A DNA stretch of 33,421 nucleotides from an uncultured Granulosicoccaceae bacterium (GTDB lineage Bacteria > Pseudomonadota > Gammaproteobacteria > Granulosicoccales > Granulosicoccaceae): contig CAKZVB010000302.1 of the NCBI GenBank assembly GCA_937922015.1, forward strand, positions 1-33,421. The letters are read 5' to 3'. Below are positions 8,357 to 16,758 of the stretch, in pieces. Every line of letters starts with the position of its first letter. Positions within the stretch are counted from its first letter, which is position 1. Position numbers and translations under genes: made by a program. The notes beneath the pieces were generated by a model, which saw only the letters and a program-made list of their open reading frames with translations, did no database searches and was not told the origin of the DNA.

Positions 8357-8947
8357 TCAGGGCTGCTTTATGTCAGCATTGATAGGCGGATTGTCAATCA
8401 GCGCGTCTTCCGTCTCACGCACATCGTCAAGACGTTCCATCCACACTCCTGTTCTGATCGCCCGCCAACATCTGACTAGTTCAGAGAGTCCCTGCAGCAG
8501 AAGAAGCGCTGCGGCAAACGGTATGATGGTTTTGAAAAAATAAACCTGAATTCGGGCCGGGCTGTTCCAGCTGACCTCTTTGTAGCGCCATGAATCACTG
8601 GCAATCTCCCAGCCGAACCAGAATAGTGCCAGCATGCCGGGAAAGAAGAATATAAGGTACAGAATAAAATCGATACTGGCCTGCATGCGAACCGGAAAAA
8701 GGCGGTATAAAACGTCGCCGCGTACATGGCTGTCCTGGGCCAATGCGTAAGCTCCGGCCATCATGAACAGTGCGCCGTACATTTGCACCATGGTGTCGAA
8801 GGCCCAGACCGTGGGTTCGTTCAAAACATAACGAACGAACACTTCGTAGGAGACAGAAAGCGTTAATACCAGAATGCACCAGCCAAAGGCCCGGCCAACC
8901 CAAACACTCAGGCTTTCTATGGCGTAGACAAATTTGCTGCTTTTCAC
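8357..8947 (-). CDS. dctQ: TRAP transporter small permease DctQ
   Basis: 196 residues with four membrane segments, as expected for the DctQ subunit that scaffolds DctM. Typical features are YEVFVRYVLNEPTVWAFD after the first segment, SHVRGDVLYRLFP in the second half, and a soluble C-terminal tail. The start is a GTG at 8947 with a strong AAGGAG ribosome site six bases ahead. It lies between dctP and dctM on the same strand. A GC-rich hairpin (8988-9009) separates it from dctP, which would lower permease expression relative to the binding protein. Confidence 0.93.
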   Translation of the reverse strand: MKSSKFVYAIESLSVWVGRAFGWCILVLTLSVSYEVFVRYVLNEPTVWAFDTMVQMYGALFMMAGAYALAQDSHVRGDVLYRLFPVRMQASIDFILYLIFFFPGMLALFWFGWEIASDSWRYKEVSWNSPARIQVYFFKTIIPFAAALLLLQGLSELVRCWRAIRTGVWMERLDDVRETEDALIDNPPINADIKQP

Positions 8948-8987
8948 GCCTGCTCCTTATATATATTTTTAATGGTTGAACATAAAG

Positions 8988-9009
8988 ACGGGAGCCGAGT
9001 GGCTCCCGT
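8988..9009 (-). terminator. Intergenic hairpin between dctP and dctQ
   Basis: A nine-base-pair perfect stem (8988-8996 with 9001-9009) closes a four-base loop 41 bases past the dctP stop. On the minus strand it is followed by CTTTATGTT, only modestly T-rich. It probably acts as a partial terminator or 3'-end stabiliser that raises dctP message above dctQM. Confidence 0.6.
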
Positions 9010-9049
9010 TACAGCGTAAATCAATAGACAATTAAGCTAAACCGGCAAA

Positions 9050-10156
9050 TCAACCGAAGTGGTGTTTGTAAGCCAGCTTGTAGTCTGGTTGATTCAGGTT
9101 CAGGTAGTTCATCACGTCTTTTGCGTAGGCTTTTTGTGACTCAATAACCTTGGCGAAGAATGGATCCTGACCGGAAATACGTTCGACAACGACATCCCAT
9201 GCTTTTAACTGCTCTGCCATTACCGAGTCAGGTGTGCGATAAACGTTAACGCCTTGCTCGTCACGTAGTGTGACTAAGTCTTCTGCGTAGCGCTTGGTGT
9301 TGTGCCAGTAGAAGTTTGAATTCTCAGCTTCTGACGCGTACTTCAGAATTGCCTGCAGTTCTGCTGGCAGCGCATCGTACTTTTTCTTGTTGAAGGTGAC
9401 TTCGAAGAATTCTTGTGACTGGTGGAAGCTTGCCAGGTGATAGTGCTTTGAAACGTCCTGCATACCAAAGTCGCGATCTGAAGTCGGGTTGTTGAATTCT
9501 GCAGCGTCAATCAAGCCTGATTTCATTGCCGGTTGAATTTCACCGCCCGGCAGCTGAACTACAGACATACCCATTTCAAGTAGTACGTCTGCGGCCAGAC
9601 CAACAGTACGATACTTAAGGCCTTTCATCTGGCTGGCGTCTTTGATTTCTTCTTTAAACCAGCCCAGTGGTTGTGCCGGCATGGCGCTGTTGAAAAAACT
9701 GACAACATTCAGACCCAGAGAACCCATGAGCTCGTCGAATAATTCCTGTCCGCCGCCGTAGTGCAACCAACCCAGAACTTCCTGGCTTGACCAGCCGAAG
9801 CAAGGACCGGTGCCGAACAGCGACGCTGCCTGTGATTTGGAGTACCAGTACGCAGGCACGTAGTGAGCAGCATCCAATACACCACGGTGTACGGCGTCCT
9901 GCATCTGGCTTGTCTTGACCACGGAGTTGACGGGAAGCAGCTCGATTTTGAGTGCGTCACCAGCCATGGCGTTTACCCGGTCAACGTAGGATTTTGCGTT
10001 GTCCAGAAAGATTCCACCACCCCAGGCAGCCTGCATCTTCAGTGTAACTGGCGCAGCTTTTACAATCGCTGGCGCAGCCAGGGTGCCTGCGGCCGTAGCG
10101 GTTGCGGCAAGCGCGGAGCCTTTAAGAAATTTGCGTCGATTAACGGTTTCGGTCAT
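9050..10156 (-). CDS. dctP: TRAP substrate-binding protein DctP, Tat-exported
   Basis: 368 residues. The N-terminus carries a twin-arginine signal (NRRKFLKGSALAA) followed by a hydrophobic stretch and cleavage near AIVKAA, so it is exported folded to the periplasm. The body matches the TakP-like (2-oxo-acid or mannitol/chloroaromatic type) DctP family: DAVHRGVLDAAHYVPAYW, HYGGGQELFDE, and GLKYRTVGLAADVL with the arginine that usually binds a carboxylate. A canonical GGAGGA ribosome site precedes the ATG. It is the first gene of dctP-dctQ-dctM-amidase-small membrane protein. The ligand is likely an organic acid, possibly amide-containing given the amidase; this is inference. Confidence 0.93.
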   Translation of the reverse strand: MTETVNRRKFLKGSALAATATAAGTLAAPAIVKAAPVTLKMQAAWGGGIFLDNAKSYVDRVNAMAGDALKIELLPVNSVVKTSQMQDAVHRGVLDAAHYVPAYWYSKSQAASLFGTGPCFGWSSQEVLGWLHYGGGQELFDELMGSLGLNVVSFFNSAMPAQPLGWFKEEIKDASQMKGLKYRTVGLAADVLLEMGMSVVQLPGGEIQPAMKSGLIDAAEFNNPTSDRDFGMQDVSKHYHLASFHQSQEFFEVTFNKKKYDALPAELQAILKYASEAENSNFYWHNTKRYAEDLVTLRDEQGVNVYRTPDSVMAEQLKAWDVVVERISGQDPFFAKVIESQKAYAKDVMNYLNLNQPDYKLAYKHHFG

Positions 10157-10675
10157 TGTTTTTCCTCCACTGGGGGTAACCCCGGAATTTGCGTATATTG
10201 GTTCTGGCTAAAAATACGCAGTGCACAGAACTGTATTGTTTTAGCTAGTGTTTTTGTCGTGATGAGGCAAATTGCATCAGCAGGACGCTATCGTATAAAA
10301 CCACCGTGAATTTACCACTATACCGGGTAGATAACTAGGGAAATTGTGGGCGAGCACGTGTGTCTGGCTATCATTAGTCATAAGGCGACCGGCGAAATTC
10401 GCTATTATGTCTGTGTTTGCAGTGTTCGTAGTAAATTTCGGGTTAATCCTGAAATGACAGAGTGTCTATTCGCGCCAGAGCCAATAGAGCGTCACATCTC
10501 AACCGATCTCCCTCGACGCGTGGCCACGCTTCTCAGGCGATAGGGCGACCTGTTCTGCGCGATTGACTATGCGCGCCGAATCCTCCGGGTAGCTGGCCCT
10601 GATAGTCGGATAATAGCTTACTGAGCGTGTTTTTTAACAGTTGCACTTTGCCAGTCTGCGGTGCGGCAGTCTGTG
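10157..10675. other. 519-base region without a supported gene
   Basis: This lies between the leftward dehydrogenase gene's 3' end and the start of dctP, so it should hold the TRAP operon promoter and regulatory sites. Near dctP a short GGGG/CCCC repeat (about 10171-10182) precedes the ribosome site. I see a weak five-pair hairpin around 10557-10576 and no good terminator, tRNA or riboswitch fold. A 65-codon open frame at 10346-10543 has no recognisable features. Confidence 0.4.
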
Positions 10676-11641
10676 TCAGACAAGTTTGTCTTTCGGTTCA
10701 CCGCCATTGAAAAACGCATCGAGGTTGTCCAGCGCCCGAAATCCCATGGCATCCCGGGTTTCTAAGGTGGCGCTGCCTATGTGGGGCAGGGTGAAGATAT
10801 TTTTGTGGGCCGAGAACTGCGGGTTGCCAAGTGGCTCAGTTTTGAAACAATCGATACCTGCCGCGGCCAATTTACCAGAGCTGATGGCATTGATCAGTGC
10901 TGTCTCGTCAACCAGAGCTCCACGAGCCGTGTTCACTAAAATGGCGCCGTCGGGTAGTTGCGCCAGTGTTTTTTGATTGATGATGTCCCGTGTGGTGTCT
11001 GTCGACGGACAGTGCAGGGACAAAAAGTCAGAAACATTGAGCAGGGACTCCAGTGTGTCGTGATAAGTAGCGCCGCATTCCAGATCGGCCGGCAGGCGGC
11101 TGCGGTTGTGGTAGTGGATGGTCATATCAAAGCCGCGACCGCGTTTCGCCATCACCTGGCCCACCTTTCCCATGCCCACGATCCCAAGACGTTTTCCACT
11201 GACCTGGGTGCCGACCATAAAAGAGGGGCTCCAACTGTCCCATTGCCCGCTGCGCACCAGAGAGTCCCCATCGACGGCGTGGCGAGCGGCCCCCAGCAAC
11301 AGCAACATAGCGATCTCGGCAGTGGCATCTGATAGAACATCCGGTGTGTTGGTGACAGTGATGCCTCGTGCTTTAAGTGCAGTCAGGTCGCAGTGGTCCA
11401 CCCCTACTGAGTGGTTGGCGACAATTTTTAATCTGTCGTCCAGAGAGGCGGCTACCCTAGCGGTGAATTGTTCTGAATGGCAGGGGATAATTGCATCGAC
11501 TTTAGCGCTCATGGCGATGATGTCTTCAGCGCTGCTTAGAATGTCCGTGGGGTTTAAGATAACGTTGTAGTCGCGGGACGCACGGGCTTCCGTGTTTGTG
11601 GAGAGTTTTCTGGTTATCCAAAGGGTTGGTTTATCTTTCAT
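10676..11641 (-). CDS. NAD(P)-dependent D-2-hydroxyacid dehydrogenase
   Basis: 321 residues of the D-isomer 2-hydroxyacid dehydrogenase family. The Rossmann motif GIVGMGKVG (153-161) is present, and the second strand ends HNRSR, where the arginine suggests NADPH preference as in glyoxylate/hydroxypyruvate reductases (GhrB-like). The catalytic trio is complete: R240 (NTARGALVDE), E269 (FKTEPLG) and H287 (LPHIGSAT). It would interconvert a 2-oxo acid and a D-2-hydroxy acid in the cytoplasm. It lies 65 bases downstream of eboC on the same strand, so it may be transcribed with the eboE-eboC pair, but no coupling is seen. Family is certain; the substrate is not. Confidence 0.9.
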   Translation of the reverse strand: MKDKPTLWITRKLSTNTEARASRDYNVILNPTDILSSAEDIIAMSAKVDAIIPCHSEQFTARVAASLDDRLKIVANHSVGVDHCDLTALKARGITVTNTPDVLSDATAEIAMLLLLGAARHAVDGDSLVRSGQWDSWSPSFMVGTQVSGKRLGIVGMGKVGQVMAKRGRGFDMTIHYHNRSRLPADLECGATYHDTLESLLNVSDFLSLHCPSTDTTRDIINQKTLAQLPDGAILVNTARGALVDETALINAISSGKLAAAGIDCFKTEPLGNPQFSAHKNIFTLPHIGSATLETRDAMGFRALDNLDAFFNGGEPKDKLV

Positions 11642-11706
11642 CTTGTGCTCTTTATTTTAAGTCAGGCAACGGCTTTGAGCCGATGATATGTAATTGTTTA
11701 ATCCAA

Positions 11707-12585
11707 TTACGTACCTGACACATAGTTTTGTAAGAATAATGTAAATATAAACGCAGCAATCGCAAATGCCATAATGATAAGGCTGCTTGTCGAGGCAATA
11801 AAGATCGCGTCTACCAATGAGATTCCGGCAATCATTGAAACTACGGCTGTAGGTATATCGCCGGCCTCTTTTCGTTTAATCAGATACAGACAAAAACAAA
11901 CCCAGAGCACAAATATGAGTAGCGGCGCCCACACTTGCGCGTCAGTGTTGGCAGCGTAAATGCCGAAGATGGCTGGCACTGCAATAAAAGCGACTGGCCA
12001 CATGTTTTTAACCTCGCCCAGGTTTTCCTGTTTTGCTGTGTAGGTCAGGCCGATCAGATAGGTCAGTAATACAATCGCGCCTATATACACCATGACAGAA
12101 GGGCTTCTGGTGGCCGTGAAGGCCGCGCACAGGTACACAAACAAACGGCATAAACCCATAATGACCGGGCTGTACGGGTTATTTTTGTGCCACATGTTGT
12201 ACAGCACAATTGAACCGCACAACAGTATAGCCATTGCAGTGGCAATCAGCGCACTGCCGCTGCCCCAGCCCAGTGCTGCAAGCAACGTGAAAAAAATCGC
12301 GCCAACCAGCAACGTGAAGCCTGCAGAGAAAACTTCTGCGGCTTTTATGTGTCCTGCCGGTATCGGTCGTTCGGGGCGTTCCTTTGCATCTATCTCACGA
12401 TCAAAGGCGTCGTTTAAAAACATACCGCCGATATAGGCCATCGACATGGCAACGATGAGGGTTGCTATGTTCCAGTTAAGTGGATTGACGCCCGCAAGCA
12501 CAACCCCTGCAAGTGTGTTGCTCCAGACTGTCGGCAGGTTTGACACTCTGCCCAGCGTTAAAAAGGTTTTGGTATTCCAGCTCAT
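11707..12585 (-). CDS. eboC: EboC, UbiA-family prenyltransferase
   Basis: 292 residues with about eight or nine membrane segments. The first aspartate-rich motif of UbiA enzymes is intact as NDAFDREIDAKERPERPIPAG (N58, D59, D62, D66), which binds the Mg-prenyl diphosphate. The second motif is replaced by YTAKQE, as in the EboC branch as I know it. UbiA enzymes join an isoprenoid chain to an acceptor in the membrane. Its ATG overlaps the eboE stop (ATGA, 12582-12585), so the two are translationally coupled. Acceptor and prenyl donor are unknown; the idi gene in the other half of the cluster makes isoprenoid supply a credible link. Confidence 0.9.
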   Translation of the reverse strand: MSWNTKTFLTLGRVSNLPTVWSNTLAGVVLAGVNPLNWNIATLIVAMSMAYIGGMFLNDAFDREIDAKERPERPIPAGHIKAAEVFSAGFTLLVGAIFFTLLAALGWGSGSALIATAMAILLCGSIVLYNMWHKNNPYSPVIMGLCRLFVYLCAAFTATRSPSVMVYIGAIVLLTYLIGLTYTAKQENLGEVKNMWPVAFIAVPAIFGIYAANTDAQVWAPLLIFVLWVCFCLYLIKRKEAGDIPTAVVSMIAGISLVDAIFIASTSSLIIMAFAIAAFIFTLFLQNYVSGT

Positions 12586-13784
12586 GACAATTGTTGTTTT
12601 ACCCAGTTGAGTTCGCGGCCTATTGCCTGGTCGATGGTTTGGTTTTTATAAACATCGGGCAGAACATTCCAGGTGTAGGTTTCAACTTCGAGATGTTCGC
12701 TGATGGGCTGAACTTTATGCAGTGCCAGGGCTTCGCGAATGAAAAATTGTGTTGAGGAAAAATCGCCCAGATCATCCAGAAATACAGGTACATGAAAATG
12801 AACCCGCCACTCTCTGGGTTTGTTGTCATTGCTGAGTTTTTCAAAGGCTTGTGGCAGATCGGTAAAACGATTGATTTTGCCGTCGTGGTTTTCGACCACC
12901 TGATGCAGATAGACTTCATCGATGAAGGGGCGCAGCAGTTCTGCACTTTCAACGGTTACGTTGTTCAGACGCAGGCCGGCGCTTATTTGTAGCTTGCCGA
13001 TTTTTATTTGTGCCTCTCTCAGAGTGCTAAGGCAAGTAGCTGCATCTTCAAACTCTACCGCGGCGTGGCACAGATCAAGGCAAAGTGTCAGGTGTTTGCG
13101 CAGCAGTTTTTCTGACTCGGAAGCGCTGATATTCAGCTCATTTTGCAGCTGCTTAACGGAGGCCGGGCCGAATAGGCTGTTATTGAAAAAGGTTATCGAT
13201 TCTTCAATGGTTTCCAGAAAGCAGCAGGGCTCTGGTTCCAGCGCCAGCACGATGCACGTGTTTTGTGTTCGATCAAGGTTGGCCAGGTGCGCACAGTGAC
13301 TGACCATATTGGCAGCCATTAAGGCAATATCGTCGTCATTTTGCACGCAGGCCTTAAATGCCCCGGGTACGGTGCTGATGCTGCCGGTTTGACCGGCCGG
13401 CAGAAATTGGCCGAATATATCGGCCAGTTGGTTGGTATAGCGCAAACGTTCCTGATCTTTCCAGTCCGGCAGATAGACATCTTCTTTGACGCGCGTGCCG
13501 TGAAAGGGGCCGTAAGGAAAACCATTGATCGTAAATACGTAGCTTTGGTGATCTGCCAGCAACTGTTTGAAATGTGACATCGCGTCAGGTTTAGAAAGAG
13601 CGGCGGCGGCGGCGGCAGAAAGACGCAGGCCGATGCCGAAATCGCCATCGACTTGAACTTCTTTTCGGACCAGCGGGATGTGTTTTTGCACATTGTGCAG
13701 AACCTCATCCCAGCTTTCGCCGGGGTGAATGTTGGAACAGTAGGTGAGGTGGTCAACCGAGCCGGTGTGATTTTTCAAGCGCAT
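12582..13784 (-). CDS. eboE: EboE, metabolite-traffic TIM-barrel protein
   Basis: 400 residues of the xylose-isomerase/AP-endonuclease-2-like TIM-barrel superfamily, in the EboE branch. The N-terminus (HLTYCSNIHPGESWDEV) is the distinctive opening of this family. Other family stretches are FTINGFPYGPFHG, LALEPEPCCFLE, LCLDLCHAAVEFED and FHVPVFLDDLG; acidic and histidine residues in these (E-x-E, D-x-C-H, H-x-H) are probable metal ligands. It lacks a signal peptide. Its function is known only at the level of the ebo cluster, reported to move a metabolite precursor across the membrane in cyanobacteria. A run of six alanines (GCN/CGG-rich DNA near 13600-13620) is low complexity. A sigma-70-like promoter precedes it at 13827-13855. 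Confidence 0.92.
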   Translation of the reverse strand: MRLKNHTGSVDHLTYCSNIHPGESWDEVLHNVQKHIPLVRKEVQVDGDFGIGLRLSAAAAAALSKPDAMSHFKQLLADHQSYVFTINGFPYGPFHGTRVKEDVYLPDWKDQERLRYTNQLADIFGQFLPAGQTGSISTVPGAFKACVQNDDDIALMAANMVSHCAHLANLDRTQNTCIVLALEPEPCCFLETIEESITFFNNSLFGPASVKQLQNELNISASESEKLLRKHLTLCLDLCHAAVEFEDAATCLSTLREAQIKIGKLQISAGLRLNNVTVESAELLRPFIDEVYLHQVVENHDGKINRFTDLPQAFEKLSNDNKPREWRVHFHVPVFLDDLGDFSSTQFFIREALALHKVQPISEHLEVETYTWNVLPDVYKNQTIDQAIGRELNWVKQQLS

Positions 13785-13826
13785 GTTTTGTTACTTGCTT
13801 TTGTCAGACTGTAGTGTACCGGAACA

Positions 13827-13855
13827 GTTAAAGGTCGCGCGAATGAGTATGTCAA
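13827..13855 (-). promoter_or_regulatory. Sigma-70-like promoter for eboE-eboC
   Basis: On the minus strand TTGACA (13850-13855, consensus -35) is followed after 17 bases by TTTAAC (13827-13832, four of six matches to the -10). The predicted transcript leader is about 36 bases. ACCGGT is repeated on either side of a single C at 13860-13872, immediately upstream of the -35, a possible operator. Confidence 0.5.
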
Positions 13856-13981
13856 TAAAACCGGTCACCGGTAATTCGGAACCGTCCCGTGGTCGTTGAC
13901 CTCAATTATCAGTTGGATGGATCACTGGTAGAGTAACTTGAGTAGTTGCATTAAAACTGTCTGGCTCAGTATGATGGTGGC

Positions 13982-15364
13982 ATGCAGAAAACTCTTGTTA
14001 TTTTGGTGGTTGGGCTCAGCCCTGCGCTGGTCGGGGAACATACACCCCACCTGCTTAAATTGTCTCGCAGGGGTGGGTTGCGGCCACTGACCGCGGTGAC
14101 ACCGGCGGTGACATGTACGGCACAGTCAACCTTGTTAACCGGTGAAATGCCATCGGAGCACGGGATTGTCGCCAACGGCTGGTACTTTCGCGACTTATCA
14201 GAAGTGTGGTTGTGGCGACAATCAAATCGACTGGTGGGTGGCGAGAAAATATGGGAGGCGGGTAAAGCGCGCGATGCAGAATTTACTTGTGCCAAAATGT
14301 TCTGGTGGTACAACATGTATTCGACCGCAGACTGGAGTGCCACCCCGCGACCAATGTACCCGGCAGACGGTCGAAAAATCCCTGACCACTACGCCTATCC
14401 TGCAGAACTTCACGACGAGCTAGACGCCAAATTCGGCCAGTTTCCACTGTTTAAGTTCTGGGGGCCGGCAGCGGATATCACGTCCAGTAAGTGGATCTCC
14501 GATGCTACGCGCCACATGATGGAAACCCGCAATCCAACACTTACGCTCACTTATCTGCCCCATCTTGATTATAACCTGCAGCGGCTGGGTCCGGATCTGG
14601 AACATGCTGACATTCAGCGTGACCTGAAGCAGGTAGATGAGCTATGTGGTCAGCTAATAGAAACCGCAGACGGCCTTGGGCAGAATATTATCGTGGTCTC
14701 GGAATATGGCATCACACCTGTCACTGATGCGGTGCATATTAATCGGGAGTTGCGCAAAGCCGGCTTGTTAAAAGTCAGGGTAGAAAAAGACAGGGAGCAA
14801 TTTGATGCCGGTGCCTCAGATGCATTTGCCGTGGCCGATCATCAGCTTGCCCATGTCTATGTGAATAACCCCGCCTGTCTGGAAAAAACCCGGGAGCTGC
14901 TAATGCGGCTGGACGGCATTGAACATGTTCTGGACGACGAGGGTAAAAAACAATGGGGGCTTGATCATGAGCGTGCCGGTGAGTTGGTGGCTATTTCGCA
15001 GGCTGATCGTTGGTTTAGTTATTACTACTGGCTGGATGATAATCGAGCACCGGACTACGCGCGCACCGTTGATATACATCGAAAGCCAGGTTATGACCCC
15101 GTAGAACTGTTTGTAGATCCGGAAATAAAAGTGCCGATGGCCGCCATTGCATCAAGGTTGGCGAGAAAGAAGATGGGCTTTAGAACGCTGCTTGATGTCA
15201 TTTCGTTGAAAGATACGCAAATTGTCAGGGGCTCGCACGGTCGTCCCACCGACGAGCCGGATCATGGTCCGGTGCTGATCAGTTCGAATGCACAGCATTT
15301 GCCCGAAGGTGAAGTACACTCTGCTGAATTTAAATCACTGGTCTTAAAACACATCTTTGAGTAG
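13982..15364 (+). CDS. eboF: EboF, alkaline-phosphatase-superfamily protein
   Basis: 460 residues related to nucleotide pyrophosphatase/phosphodiesterases (NPP) of the alkaline phosphatase superfamily, EboF branch. The region of the nucleophile is PAVTCTAQSTLLTG, with T44 as the candidate. Compared with NPP enzymes several metal ligands are changed: the first Asp is Val10 (LVVGLSP), the usual SDHG is SEYGI, and the PD..GH motif is LDYNLQR. The final GSHGRP histidine remains. It may be a specialised or inactive member. There is no obvious signal peptide. It reads away from eboE across a 197-base shared region; TATGAT lies just before the ATG, so a very short leader is possible. It is complete and not coupled to the Bat operon downstream (289 bases). 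Confidence 0.9.
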   Translation: MQKTLVILVVGLSPALVGEHTPHLLKLSRRGGLRPLTAVTPAVTCTAQSTLLTGEMPSEHGIVANGWYFRDLSEVWLWRQSNRLVGGEKIWEAGKARDAEFTCAKMFWWYNMYSTADWSATPRPMYPADGRKIPDHYAYPAELHDELDAKFGQFPLFKFWGPAADITSSKWISDATRHMMETRNPTLTLTYLPHLDYNLQRLGPDLEHADIQRDLKQVDELCGQLIETADGLGQNIIVVSEYGITPVTDAVHINRELRKAGLLKVRVEKDREQFDAGASDAFAVADHQLAHVYVNNPACLEKTRELLMRLDGIEHVLDDEGKKQWGLDHERAGELVAISQADRWFSYYYWLDDNRAPDYARTVDIHRKPGYDPVELFVDPEIKVPMAAIASRLARKKMGFRTLLDVISLKDTQIVRGSHGRPTDEPDHGPVLISSNAQHLPEGEVHSAEFKSLVLKHIFE

Positions 15365-15589
15365 CGGGACTGGGCCCGTATATTATAACCCCGGTGTATA
15401 AACCGGTGCTCGTTCCTGTGTGTTTGTCTCTGAGGAAATTCTGATACGACAATCGGAAATAGAGATATCGGCAAGCGCTCCGTCGACTAAGTGCTGTCAT
15501 ACGAGAATGTTTGGAGAAGGTCAGTAGCAACCGGCTTTGCTTGCGTGGCTAAGATAGTAATGATGTCTCTGTGAACAGGAATGTCGTGA

Positions 15590-15617
15590 TTGATATTGTC
15601 TGGTTGTCGTGTATGTT
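15590..15617 (+). promoter_or_regulatory. Possible promoter for moxR-bat operon
   Basis: TTGATA (15590-15595, five of six) is followed after 16 bases by TATGTT (15612-15617, four of six), giving a leader of about 30 bases to the moxR start. A GGAGAG ribosome site follows. Read by eye only. Confidence 0.35.
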
Positions 15618-15653
15618 GTTTAAGCCTTAGCTGATGTATGACCGGAGAGAAAT

Positions 15654-16652
15654 ATGACCGCTGCAGGAGTGGCATTTCAGTCGCTGGTAGAAGCGTTGAG
15701 CGATGCCGTGATCGGGCAGCCGCACCTGGCTGAAAGACTTGCTATTGGATTGCTGTCCAATGGGCACCTGTTGATTGAGGGTGCACCTGGCCTTGCAAAA
15801 ACACGCGCTGTTAAAATTCTGGCCTCGCTGCTTGATGCTTCATTTAAACGCGTGCAATTTACCCCTGATCTGCTGCCGTCAGATATTACGGGTACAGAAA
15901 TTTTCAGACCGGCTGATTCGGCGTTTGAATTTCAACCCGGTCCTGTTTTTAATCAGCTTATTCTGGCTGATGAAATAAACAGAGCGCCGGCAAAAGTACA
16001 ATCTGCATTGCTTGAGGCGATGGCTGAACAACAAGTCAGTGTAGGTAATACCACCTATAACCTTCCAGAACCCTTTATGGTAGTGGCAACGCAAAACCCG
16101 ATAGAACACGAAGGCACCTATGATTTGCCACAGGCACAGCTTGATCGTTTTTTGTTGCAGGTGGTGGTTGATTACCCTGGAGCTGAGAATGAGAATCGAA
16201 TTCTGGAACTCGCTCGCGCGGAGCTTCGCGATGAATATAAATCTGCTGAGCTAACCTCGAATCGTGTTGCGCAGGCATTTATAGACAATGACCTGCTTAA
16301 ACAAGCACGGCTTGAGACCCTTGATGTGCACATGAGTCCGGCAGTGCAAGAGTACCTTGTGCAGTTGGTGGTCGCCACGCGTAATGCGTCTGTCTACGCA
16401 AGTGATACTGCGCAAATAATGGCAGGCGATATTGAACATGGCGCAAGCCCGAGAGCGACCATAGCACTCGATCGATGTGCCCGTGCCAGAGCGTGGCTAA
16501 AGTCCAGAGACTATGTCACCCCGGATGACGTACAGGCGCTGGCGCACGACTGTCTCCGACATCGACTGGTATTGAGCCTGTCGGCCCAAAGTCGCGGGCG
16601 CAGTAGTGACGATGTGATCGATGATTTGTTGTCAATGGTACCGGTAGGCTGA
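15654..16652 (+). CDS. MoxR-family AAA+ ATPase
   Basis: 332 residues. Walker A is GAPGLAKT (43-50) and Walker B is LILADEINRAP (102-112), followed by the MoxR-typical KVQSALLEAMAEQQV. The VATQNPIEHEGTYDLPQAQLDRF sensor/lid stretch is also family-typical. MoxR ATPases act as chaperones with partner von Willebrand factor A (vWA) proteins, inserting metals or remodelling complexes. It is the first gene of a six-gene rightward set (moxR, DUF58, DUF4381, batA, batB-TPR, batD), so it is the ATPase of a Bat-type system. A GGAGAG ribosome site lies eight bases before the ATG. Gap to the next gene is 106 bases, larger than the rest of the operon. Confidence 0.95.
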   Translation: MTAAGVAFQSLVEALSDAVIGQPHLAERLAIGLLSNGHLLIEGAPGLAKTRAVKILASLLDASFKRVQFTPDLLPSDITGTEIFRPADSAFEFQPGPVFNQLILADEINRAPAKVQSALLEAMAEQQVSVGNTTYNLPEPFMVVATQNPIEHEGTYDLPQAQLDRFLLQVVVDYPGAENENRILELARAELRDEYKSAELTSNRVAQAFIDNDLLKQARLETLDVHMSPAVQEYLVQLVVATRNASVYASDTAQIMAGDIEHGASPRATIALDRCARARAWLKSRDYVTPDDVQALAHDCLRHRLVLSLSAQSRGRSSDDVIDDLLSMVPVG

Positions 16653-16758
16653 TCATGCCTGTTTTTACAAAGCCCGGGAGTCTGCGCGGTGCAATTAATG
16701 CGTAGCATGAGCGTGCCATGGCAAGGGCGTTTATTTGCTCATTTGAGGGGCCGCCATA

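Noticed and set aside
10346-10543. 65-codon plus-strand open frame in the dctP upstream region
   Set aside because: No family signature, no ribosome site, cysteine-rich and unlike the neighbouring proteins; likely chance.
13590-13625. CGG-type trinucleotide repeat
   Set aside because: It encodes an alanine run inside eboE; simple codon repetition, not a regulatory repeat.
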